Part shown: positions 1 through 5,225 of the stretch, piece by piece
How the letters are laid out: each line of letters starts with the position of its first letter
Numbering within the stretch: the stretch's first letter is position 1
DNA from: Campylobacteraceae bacterium
Lineage (GTDB): Bacteria; Campylobacterota; Campylobacteria; Campylobacterales; Sulfurovaceae
NCBI GenBank assembly: GCA_027083895.1
Contig: JALWMN010000061.1
Span: forward strand, 1 to 6,749
Direction: 5' to 3'
DNA length: 6,749 nucleotides
Position numbers and translations under genes: made by a program
The notes under the pieces: generated by a model
What the model saw: the letters and a program-made list of their open reading frames with translations, nothing else
Databases searched by the model: none
Told to the model about the DNA's origin: nothing

Positions 1-741
1 AAGGGTATCTTCATTTGTTTCACCCTCTTGTATCAGTTTATCAAACTTCTCCTTCTCTTTCATCCACTCCTTTTTCGCCTTCTCCAGTGCTTTAAACCGT
101 TCTACAACTTGGCTAACACGCTTATTAACTTTGTTATTCTCTTCTATCTCTTCTGTTTCAATTTCTTTCTCTTCAACCTCTTCAACCTCCTCCTCATCAT
201 CACTATCATCAAAACTCTTAAAGAGCTCTTTAACTCGTCGCTCTCTATTTAAAAGCGGCTCTTTATAATTAAGAATATAATCAATAAGGTATGGGACTGA
301 ACAGATTGCATCAATAATAATATCTTCACCCTCTTCGATGCGTTGACTCAGTTCTATCTCCTCCTCTTTTGTTAAGAGTGGGATTTTTCCCATCTCACGA
401 AGATACATCCGTACAGGAGAATCGCTTCGACTCCACTCTAAAAGCTCTTTATCTTTTGTGATATCAAACTCATCATCTATCTCTTGTGTACTTGCAGCTT
501 CTCTCTCAGCTTCAAGTTTCTGTTCATTTTTATCGCTGACAACTTTTGCATACTCTGAAGCTGAAACAACTTTTATATTGTACTTATTTGCAAGCGATTT
601 GATCTTTTTTGCTTGTGCTGCTGTTGGTGCTTTATCGAACTCTTTAACTATACCTTCATAGGTGGCTAATGAGTTTTTTTTAAGTTTTGAAAAGTTTCTT
701 TCTATTTTTGCAATTGGATCTGATGTTTTTTTTGAAGACAT
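1..741 (-). CDS. rpoD: RNA polymerase housekeeping sigma-70 factor RpoD, N-terminal part (cut by left edge)
   Basis: RpoD directs RNA polymerase to housekeeping promoters. Reading the minus strand from ATG at 741 gives 247 codons with no stop up to base 1, so the gene continues beyond the window. Residues about 25-70 look like region 1.1 (around KSLANKYNIKVVSASEY). Residues 106-140 are a clear region 1.2, with SDSPVRMYLREMGKIPLL followed by TKEEEIELSQRI. Residues 178-206 are a strongly acidic stretch (DDSDDEEEVEEVEEKE), matching the acidic non-conserved insertion of group 1 sigma factors, and a Lys/Glu-rich helix follows. Regions 2 to 4 lie outside the window. AGGAG at 751-755 (minus strand) sits 9 bases before the ATG and fixes the start. 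The gene is transcribed divergently from leuD. The identity is firm because region 1.1 and the acidic insertion exclude RpoS or alternative sigmas. Confidence 0.95.
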   Translation of the reverse strand, partial: MSSKKTSDPIAKIERNFSKLKKNSLATYEGIVKEFDKAPTAAQAKKIKSLANKYNIKVVSASEYAKVVSDKNEQKLEAEREAASTQEIDDEFDITKDKELLEWSRSDSPVRMYLREMGKIPLLTKEEEIELSQRIEEGEDIIIDAICSVPYLIDYILNYKEPLLNRERRVKELFKSFDDSDDEEEVEEVEEKEIETEEIEENNKVNKRVSQVVERFKALEKAKKEWMKEKEKFDKLIQEGETNEDTL

Positions 742-807
742 GGAAAGAGGCTCCTATAAGCATATATTCACTATTTCAACTAATTTTGAGTCTATTTGTA
801 AGAAAAT

Positions 808-830
808 GTGTAATATTATACCCAAATTTT
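808..830 (-). promoter_or_regulatory. Predicted sigma-70 promoter of rpoD
   Basis: On the minus strand 815-830 reads AAAATTTGGGTATAAT, with a perfect TATAAT -10 at 815-820. The place expected for a -35 (17-base spacer) reads ATACAA and does not match TTGACA. Missing -35 boxes are known for sigma-70 promoters of Campylobacter and Helicobacter. Transcription would start near 808, leaving a leader of roughly 67 bases before the rpoD ATG at 741. The start site is inferred. Confidence 0.7.
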
Positions 831-835
831 TTCAT

Positions 836-866
836 TTTTGTATAAAAAATCTATATTTTGTATAAA
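836..866 (+). repeat. Two direct copies of TTTTGTATAAA, 20 bases apart
   Basis: The 11-base word TTTTGTATAAA occurs at 836-846 and again at 856-866, a period of 20 bases or about two helical turns. It lies between the two divergent -10 boxes, upstream of both promoters. It could be a paired protein-binding site or simply the T-rich upstream element of AT-rich promoters; the sequence alone does not decide. Confidence 0.5.
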
Positions 867-935
867 TAATTTAGTTTTATGTATCGAATTTTGGCAAAAA
901 AAGAGATATTTTTTAGACTAAAAGCTATTGATCGT

Positions 936-957
936 AAAAATTGGGTATAATAGCTAA
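936..957 (+). promoter_or_regulatory. Predicted sigma-70 promoter of the leuD operon
   Basis: Bases 936-951 read AAAAATTGGGTATAAT, with a perfect TATAAT at 946-951. A 17-base spacer would place the -35 at 923-928 (AGCTAT), which is not a match. A TTGATC at 928-933 is too close to the -10 to serve. Transcription is expected near 957-959, about 20 bases before the leuD GTG at 980. The sequence is nearly the mirror image of the rpoD promoter on the other strand. Confidence 0.75.
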
Positions 958-966
958 AATTTTTTT

Positions 967-973
967 GAAGGAT
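967..973 (+). promoter_or_regulatory. Ribosome binding site that fixes the leuD start
   Basis: GAAGGAT lies 7 bases (counted from GGA) before the GTG at 980. A longer reading from TTG at 941 would begin upstream of and through the TATAAT box, ahead of the expected transcription start, and has no Shine-Dalgarno sequence. The GTG is therefore the better start. Confidence 0.8.
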
Positions 974-979
974 AATCTT

Positions 980-1474
980 GTGCAAGGAAGAGTTTGGAAA
1001 TTTGGCAAAAATATCGATACAGATATAATTATAGCTGCAAGGTACTTAAATACAAGCGATCCAAAAGAGCTTGCTAAGCATATTATGGAAGATGCTGACC
1101 CAGAGTTTACCCAAAAAATGCAACCAGGAGATATTATTGTTGCAGGCGAAAACTTTGGGTGTGGAAGCAGTAGAGAGCATGCACCAATTGCACTCAAAGC
1201 CGCTGGCATTGCTGCAGTAATTGCACCTACGTTTGCAAGAATCTTCTATCGTAATGCATTTAATATGGGACTTCCTATCTTTGAACTTAAAGATGTTGAC
1301 GAAATCAACGAAGGCGATATTGTAAAAATCGATATGGATAGGGGAGAGATAATTAACAAAACTACTGGAAAAACCTATAAGTTTACTCCAATTCCAGAGT
1401 TTATGCAAGAGCTAGTTGCAAGTGGCGGTCTTATAGAGTTTGCAAAAAAAGAGATAGCTAATAAGGGAGTGTAA
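980..1474 (+). CDS. leuD: 3-isopropylmalate dehydratase (isopropylmalate isomerase), small subunit
   Basis: LeuD pairs with the iron-sulfur subunit LeuC to convert 2-isopropylmalate to 3-isopropylmalate in leucine synthesis (cytoplasm). The 164-residue product begins at GTG 980 and shows the aconitase swivel-domain signatures. These are GRVWKFGKNIDTDIII (3-18), then the substrate-loop region ARYLNT (20-25), then GENFGCGSSREHAP (56-69), which is the highly conserved glycine/serine loop, and YRNAFNMGLP (90-99). It is the short type, similar in length to archaeal and clostridial small subunits (about 160-170 aa), unlike the roughly 200-aa E. coli form. The residues YLNT lie where isopropylmalate and homoaconitate isomerases are said to differ, but the adjoining leuB supports the leucine role. 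It is the first gene after the promoter at 946-951, and 3 bases separate it from leuB. No leuC or leuA is present in the window. Confidence 0.93.
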   Translation: MQGRVWKFGKNIDTDIIIAARYLNTSDPKELAKHIMEDADPEFTQKMQPGDIIVAGENFGCGSSREHAPIALKAAGIAAVIAPTFARIFYRNAFNMGLPIFELKDVDEINEGDIVKIDMDRGEIINKTTGKTYKFTPIPEFMQELVASGGLIEFAKKEIANKGV

Positions 1475-1477
1475 GTA

Positions 1478-2551
1478 ATGGGTAAATCATATAAAATAGG
1501 TATCATTAAAGGCGATGGTATTGGTCCCGAAATTATTGATGAAGCAATAAAAGTTTTAGATGCTACTGCAAGCCATTTTGGTTTTGAGTTGCAGTACGAA
1601 GAGTTTTTGCTTGGTGGTGCAGCTATTGATGAGACAGGCTCTCCAATTCCACAAGAGACACTTATTGGTGTCAATCGTGTAGATGCCGTACTCTTTGGTG
1701 CAATAGGGGGGCCAAAGTGGGATAATTTAGAGAGACATTTACGCCCAGAGACAGGACTTTTGAAACTTCGAAAAGAGATGGGAACATTTGCAAATTTGCG
1801 ACCTGCAATTGTATACGATGAACTTGTCAATGCCTCTACACTCAAGCCAAGTGTAGTTGAGGGTGTAGATATTATGGTTGTTCGTGAACTTACTGGTGGT
1901 ATCTATTTTGGAGAGCCTCGTGAATATACTCCTCAAAAAGCCTATAACACTATGGTTTATACAAAAGAAGAGATTGCAAGAATTGCAAAAGTTGCTTTTG
2001 ATATCGCTATGAAGCGAAATAAGAGAGTATGCTCTGTTGATAAAGCAAATGTTTTAGAGGTAAGCCAACTCTGGAGGGAAGTAGTAGAAGAGGTTGCTCA
2101 AGAGTATCCAGAGGTAGAGTTAAGCCATATGTATGTTGATAATGCAGCAATGCAGCTTATTCGCCAGCCAAAACAGTTTGATGTTATTGTAACAGGCAAT
2201 ATCTTTGGCGATATTCTCTCAGATGCTGCAAGTATGCTAAGTGGCTCAATAGGGCTTTTACCAAGTGCAAGTGTTGGAAGCAAAGTAGGGCTTTATGAAC
2301 CAATTCATGGAAGTGCACCAGATATAGCAGGGCAAGGAATTGCAAACCCAATTGCTACAATTGCAAGTGCTGCAATGATGCTTAGATATGCTCTTAATGA
2401 AATAGAGGCTGCAGATGCAATAGAGAGTGCAATTAAAAAGGTGCTTGCAGATGGTTATAGAACTGGAGACTTAAGTGCCTATGATGCAAAAGAGATTGTC
2501 TCTTGTAGCGAAATGGGTAGTATTATTGCAAATTATGTTGCTAAGAGTTAA
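1478..2551 (+). CDS. leuB: 3-isopropylmalate dehydrogenase
   Basis: LeuB oxidises and decarboxylates 3-isopropylmalate with NAD to 2-oxo-isocaproate, the step before the final transamination to leucine; it is normally a cytoplasmic homodimer needing Mg or Mn. The 357-residue product is full length for the family. Visible motifs are GDGIGPEI (12-19), GAIGGPKWD (74-82), [10 protein letters not shown] (91-100) with E92, L95 and L96 expected to contact the isopropyl side chain, and R98 and R108 plus R136 in [15 protein letters not shown] (134-148) for the carboxylates. Y143 and K189 (in SVDKANVLE) are the catalytic pair. D221, D245 and D249 are metal ligands, and [16 protein letters not shown] (271-286) is the NAD loop. 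All expected catalytic residues are present. AAGGGAG at 1463-1469 lies 8 bases before the ATG, overlapping the end of leuD, so the two are probably translated together. Confidence 0.97.
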   Translation: MGKSYKIGIIKGDGIGPEIIDEAIKVLDATASHFGFELQYEEFLLGGAAIDETGSPIPQETLIGVNRVDAVLFGAIGGPKWDNLERHLRPETGLLKLRKEMGTFANLRPAIVYDELVNASTLKPSVVEGVDIMVVRELTGGIYFGEPREYTPQKAYNTMVYTKEEIARIAKVAFDIAMKRNKRVCSVDKANVLEVSQLWREVVEEVAQEYPEVELSHMYVDNAAMQLIRQPKQFDVIVTGNIFGDILSDAASMLSGSIGLLPSASVGSKVGLYEPIHGSAPDIAGQGIANPIATIASAAMMLRYALNEIEAADAIESAIKKVLADGYRTGDLSAYDAKEIVSCSEMGSIIANYVAKS

Positions 2552-2555
2552 ATAG

Positions 2556-3392
2556 ATGGTTAAGCGAGCACGGGTATTAATTGATTGCAAAGACCAAAAG
2601 GGTCTTGTTTATAAGATCTCGAAGATCTTTTATGAATATGATCTAAATATCATCAGCAACCGTGAATTTGTTGATAAAGAGGATCAATACTTCTTTATGC
2701 GAAGTGTTGTTGCTGGTAATTTCGAACCTTTTGATTTAGAGAGTGCACTTATAAAAGAGCTTAATAATAGTGCAAATGTAAAAGTAATTCCCCCTGCAAA
2801 GAAAAATATTGTTATTATGGTTACAAAAGAGTCCCATGCTCTAGGAGATCTCTTAATCCGCTATATCGATGGTGAGCTAGAGGCAAATATAGTAGCAGTT
2901 ATAAGTAACCGAAAGAATTTAAAAAGCTTAGTTGAACGTTTCGATATTCCATTTCTTACCATCAGTGCAGATAATCTTAGTAGAGAAGAGCACGAAGAGC
3001 TTATAATGCATGAATTAGCTAAATATAGTTTTGATTATATTGTTTTAGCTAAATATATGCGTATACTTACACCAAAATTTGTTGCAGCCTATGAAGGACG
3101 AATAATCAATATTCACCACTCATTCCTACCAGCATTTATCGGTGCAAACCCTTACAAGCAAGCCTATAATAGAGGTGTAAAAATTATTGGAGCTACAGCA
3201 CACTTTGTTACAAACGATCTTGATGAGGGGCCAATAATTGCACAAGATGTTATTAGTGTTAACCATCGCTATGATTGGAGAGATATGCAACGAGCCGGAC
3301 GCGATGTAGAAAAAATTGTACTCTCAAGAGCCCTTAAACTTGTACTCGAAGATAGAGTATTTGTGCATAAGAATAAAACAGTGGTCTTTTAA
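2556..3392 (+). CDS. purU: Formyltetrahydrofolate deformylase
   Basis: PurU hydrolyses 10-formyl-tetrahydrofolate to formate and tetrahydrofolate, balancing one-carbon pools and, in E. coli, supplying formate to PurT. The 278 residues match the family length. Residues 3-78 form an N-terminal ACT domain (ARVLIDCKDQKGLVYKIS, then the NIISNREF turn) that in relatives senses glycine or methionine. From about residue 83 comes a formyltransferase fold like PurN. Its hallmarks are INIHHSFLPAF (184-194), GANPYKQAYNRGVKIIGATA (196-215) and HFVTNDLDEGPIIAQ (216-230). The catalytic trio aligned with PurN Asn106-His108-Asp144 is N185, H187 and D223. The ATG follows the leuB stop by 4 bases with only a weak AAGAG at 2543-2547, which suggests coupling to leuB. 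The link with leucine genes looks like shared transcription rather than shared pathway. Confidence 0.95.
   Translation: MVKRARVLIDCKDQKGLVYKISKIFYEYDLNIISNREFVDKEDQYFFMRSVVAGNFEPFDLESALIKELNNSANVKVIPPAKKNIVIMVTKESHALGDLLIRYIDGELEANIVAVISNRKNLKSLVERFDIPFLTISADNLSREEHEELIMHELAKYSFDYIVLAKYMRILTPKFVAAYEGRIINIHHSFLPAFIGANPYKQAYNRGVKIIGATAHFVTNDLDEGPIIAQDVISVNHRYDWRDMQRAGRDVEKIVLSRALKLVLEDRVFVHKNKTVVF
2590..2629 (+). repeat. Two adjacent small perfect inverted repeats inside the start of purU
   Basis: AAGACC (2590-2595) pairs with GGTCTT (2601-2606) across a 5-base loop. Seven bases later AAGATCT (2613-2619) pairs with AGATCTT (2623-2629) across a 3-base loop. Both lie within codons 12-25 of purU, encoding part of the ACT domain, and neither is followed by a U-run, so they are not terminators. 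They might slow translation or affect mRNA stability, or be chance: the second arises from a doubled Lys-Ile codon pair (AAG ATC) around one Ser codon. Confidence 0.4.
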
Positions 3393-3880
3393 TGTTTAAC
3401 ATCGTTTTAGTTGAGCCTCAAATTCCACCAAATACAGGAAATATTGGTAGGATGTGTGTCAATATAGGTGCAACACTCCATCTTGTTGAACCGCTAGGAT
3501 TTGATATTAGCGATAGAGCAATAAAGCGTGCAGGCCTAGATTACTGGAAAGAACTCAATTTAAAGGTTTGGAAAAACTTATCTGAGTTTCTAGAAAATAA
3601 CCCCATAGAGAAGATGCACTTTGCAACTACCAAAACAGATAGAATCTACTGGGATCAATCCTATGAAATTGGAGACTATTTTCTTTTTGGCTCTGAAACA
3701 AAAGGTTTACCAGAGGATCTACTTAAATCCAATTTAGAAAAGTGTATTACAATACCTATGGGAGAGAAAGGTAGGAGTCTAAATCTAGCTACTAGTGTAG
3801 GTATTGTTGCATATGAGGCTCTGCGTCAAAACTACTCTTTAACTTGTTTTAATAAGATTACTATAGATTTTAAATCATAA
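3392..3880 (+). CDS. trmL: tRNA (cytidine/uridine-34 2'-O)-methyltransferase TrmL
   Basis: TrmL uses S-adenosylmethionine to methylate the ribose of the wobble nucleotide (position 34) of tRNA-Leu isoacceptors. It is a small SPOUT-family knotted methyltransferase acting as a dimer in the cytoplasm. The 162-residue product shows the three SPOUT signatures. Motif 1 is EPQIPPNTGNIGRMC (8-22) with the Asn14 and Arg20 expected there, motif 2 is FLFGSETKGLP (97-107), and motif 3 is ITIPMGEKGRSLNLATSVGI (119-138), which forms the knot and cofactor loop. There is no extra RNA-binding domain, which fits TrmL rather than TrmH or RlmB. The ATG overlaps the purU stop by one base (TAATG) and has no clear Shine-Dalgarno sequence, so translation is probably coupled to purU. 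TrmL acting on tRNA-Leu downstream of leucine genes is suggestive but may be coincidence. Confidence 0.93.
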   Translation: MFNIVLVEPQIPPNTGNIGRMCVNIGATLHLVEPLGFDISDRAIKRAGLDYWKELNLKVWKNLSEFLENNPIEKMHFATTKTDRIYWDQSYEIGDYFLFGSETKGLPEDLLKSNLEKCITIPMGEKGRSLNLATSVGIVAYEALRQNYSLTCFNKITIDFKS

Positions 3881-3889
3881 GGGCTTATA

Positions 3890-4036
3890 ATGGGATTTTT
3901 TGACTATCTCTATATTATTGTTGCTTTCCTCTTTGCTTTTATGACCTTTTTAATAATTAAAAGAAACTTTGAGAGCAAATTTAACGAAAATGGGGAAAGA
4001 AAAGATTTAGTTGAAAAAGAGATGGAGTCTAAATAG
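3890..4036 (+). CDS. Small single-pass membrane protein, 48 aa, function unknown
   Basis: I do not recognise this protein. It is a 48-codon reading frame from ATG 3890 to TAG 4034-4036, with AAGGG at 3879-3883 ending 6 bases before the ATG, a good ribosome binding site that straddles the trmL stop. Residues 3-23 (FFDYLYIIVAFLFAFMTFLI) are one hydrophobic helix. The rest, from KRNFESK on, is a short charged tail of 25 residues rich in Lys and Glu with no Cys or His. The positive KR after the helix suggests that the tail is cytoplasmic with the N terminus outside. Its size and one-helix design recall accessory subunits such as CcoQ, but no oxidase genes are nearby, so no function is assigned. 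It is 9 bases after trmL and is the last gene of the operon. Confidence 0.75.
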   Translation: MGFFDYLYIIVAFLFAFMTFLIIKRNFESKFNENGERKDLVEKEMESK

Positions 4037-4047
4037 GGTATAGAGCT
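4037..4047. other. Convergent junction of two operons, 11 bases, no visible terminator
   Basis: The stop of the 48-aa membrane protein gene (4034-4036) and the stop of the GspH-like gene on the opposite strand (4048-4050) are 11 bases apart. I see no GC-rich hairpin with a T-run on either strand here or in the flanking coding ends. The only candidate is a weak ATTTAG / CTAAAT pairing (about 4008-4034) with a long loop. Transcripts of the two operons may therefore overlap at their 3' ends, or termination may be by Rho. Confidence 0.6.
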
Positions 4048-4734
4048 TTAGAGATTAGGATTTTCTTGTAAATAAGCATATCCACTCTCTTTAGTTATAA
4101 CAATTGTAAATGGTCTTAAAAAGTTATCTTTAAAGAAAAATGTTATTGTACAATCGTCTACTATATGCCCATAATAGTCTGGAGAAGTAGTTTCTGTATA
4201 ACCTTTAATTGGTCTTCCATAGTTATCAAACCCTATATGTTTTGAAGAACTTTTACTAGAACCATTTGCTCTGATTTTGCAAGCACTAAATTCTACTCTA
4301 TTTATACCATATCTTTGGGTCAAAAAAACATTGGGACTCACATCTTGTTTTAAGGCATCATCAGTACTTTTTAAACACTCTTTAGATCTTACCCAATAGA
4401 GAAACTTTCCATTACTTGGATCTATTGCACTTTCATTTGAATCGATTTCACTATTATAATTTGAGTCAGTCCCTATAGTATAGTAAAGATCCTGGCTTCC
4501 TTTGCAGTGCCAAATCTGAAATCTCCAAAAAGAGCGTTGCCAGTAAGCATTATCTCTATCATGTTTTTTATCATGAAGTGCTAAGTTTTGTGTATAACGA
4601 ATCATCGATAGAATATGATTGATTGCTTCAGCTCTGACATTTCTACTATACATTTTGGTAGAGTAGGTGGCTAAAATACCCAATATTACAATTACTATTA
4701 AAAGTTCAATAAGGCTAAATGCATCTCTTTTCAT
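4048..4734 (-). CDS. GspH/FimT-like minor pseudopilin with an EF-hand-like loop
   Basis: This is a prepilin-like protein of 228 residues, probably a minor pseudopilin of a type II secretion or type IV pilus machine, processed by prepilin peptidase and held in the inner membrane before assembly. The leader is MKRDA, cut before FSLIELLIVIVILGIL (6-21), with the conserved Glu at mature position 5 (E10) and a hydrophobic helix to about residue 24. The C-terminal HIGFDNYGRPIKG (166-178) resembles the FD..GRP turn of GspH/FimT proteins. Cysteines at 77, 120, 152 and 195 could form two disulfides. Residues 90-101 (DSNYNSEIDSNE) match the spacing of an EF-hand calcium loop, with Ser for the usual Gly. 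The ATG overlaps the upstream stop as ATGA, and GGAG lies 11 bases ahead. It is the last gene of the operon. The subfamily is tentative, the pseudopilin nature firm. Confidence 0.85.
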   Translation of the reverse strand: MKRDAFSLIELLIVIVILGILATYSTKMYSRNVRAEAINHILSMIRYTQNLALHDKKHDRDNAYWQRSFWRFQIWHCKGSQDLYYTIGTDSNYNSEIDSNESAIDPSNGKFLYWVRSKECLKSTDDALKQDVSPNVFLTQRYGINRVEFSACKIRANGSSKSSSKHIGFDNYGRPIKGYTETTSPDYYGHIVDDCTITFFFKDNFLRPFTIVITKESGYAYLQENPNL

Positions 4735-5225
4735 ATTTTTTGAATGCTCCTTCTATGGTAGGTTTTCCAAGGTACTAAATTGATGTTTCCATTATAAAGG
4801 CTAGGGTGTGTAATCTCTCTATACTCAACATAGACATCAATAATAGCACTTAAAGCATTAGCATGAACATCGTATGAAAATTGGGCAGCAACGTGATCAC
4901 ATTTAGATACATATAAAGTACTTCCAATATATGTTATTTTAACTCTAACTCTATATCCCATTCCTCTTTCTGGGTCGCTACCAACATCTGCTCTTATCTC
5001 ATCTATACATTCACTACTTGATAGAAATCGGTTATTGGCACTTATTGCCATTACAGCATACTCTGTATAACTTCTAGCCAACAACATTGCTTGCTCTTTT
5101 TTGTATTGAAGTTCCCCCTCTTTAACCGTAGAGCTACTTGCATGAAAAATATAAGTTCCCACAAGAGATATTAATACAATCGTAAAAATTGCAACTAGTA
5201 GTGAAAAAGCTTCTCTCATTCTCAT
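4731..5225 (-). CDS. PilX/GspK-like minor pseudopilin lacking the conserved Glu5
   Basis: This is a prepilin-like protein of 164 residues. After a short leader (MRMREA) comes FSLLVAIFTIVLISLVGTYI, a typical pilin helix, but mature position 5 is Val rather than Glu. The next part (STVKEGELQYKKEQAMLLAR) is helical and ends in an AMLLARSYTEYAVMAI segment like that of PilX-type proteins. In type II secretion, GspK, the tip pseudopilin, also lacks Glu5, but GspK is usually about 300 residues, so this would be a short relative. PilX N-terminal proteins are the closer size match. Two cysteines (C73 and C109) could form a disulfide. The ATG at 5225 is part of an ATGA overlap with the gene before it, and AAGGTGG lies about 7 bases ahead. 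Its stop overlaps the next start the same way. The role is inferred from N terminus and context. Confidence 0.82.
   Translation of the reverse strand: MRMREAFSLLVAIFTIVLISLVGTYIFHASSSTVKEGELQYKKEQAMLLARSYTEYAVMAISANNRFLSSSECIDEIRADVGSDPERGMGYRVRVKITYIGSTLYVSKCDHVAAQFSYDVHANALSAIIDVYVEYREITHPSLYNGNINLVPWKTYHRRSIQKI

Larger units (their letters stand above)
742..979. other. Divergent intergenic control region between rpoD and leuD
   Basis: This is 238 bases without a convincing gene. It holds the rpoD ribosome binding site (751-755, minus), an rpoD-facing promoter (-10 at 815-820), a pair of direct repeats (836-846 and 856-866), a leuD-facing promoter (-10 at 946-951) and the leuD ribosome binding site (967-973). 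The remainder is very AT-rich with A and T tracts. I see no riboswitch, leader peptide with Leu codons or attenuator hairpin ahead of leuD. The predicted leuD leader is only about 20 bases, too short for classical attenuation. Confidence 0.8.

Noticed and set aside
28..865. Plus-strand open frames at 28-252, 458-661 and 662-865
   Set aside because: They lie antisense to rpoD, or run from it into the AT-rich intergenic region. Their products are low-complexity Phe/Leu/Ser strings with no ribosome binding site, and the minus-strand frame is a recognisable sigma factor.
941..979. Extending leuD upstream to TTG at 941
   Set aside because: The extension lies in and before the TATAAT box (946-951), ahead of the expected transcript start, with no ribosome binding site. 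GTG 980 has GAAGGAT correctly placed and gives a normal N terminus.
925..2283. Minus-strand open frames at 925-1209, 1046-1408, 1375-1845, 1739-1936 and 2098-2283
   Set aside because: These are shadows of leuD and leuB, whose plus-strand products show all family motifs. The antisense products resemble nothing and have no promoter or ribosome binding site.
3877..3888. Palindrome ATAAGGGCTTAT at the trmL end, covering the ribosome binding site of the 48-aa gene
   Set aside because: The stem would be only 4-5 A/T-rich pairs around 2-4 loop bases, too weak to propose as a regulatory hairpin or terminator.
3886..3891. TATAAT just before and into the 48-aa gene start
   Set aside because: It overlaps the ATG, so a promoter here would start transcription inside the reading frame. 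The match is explained by the start codon and the AT-rich context.
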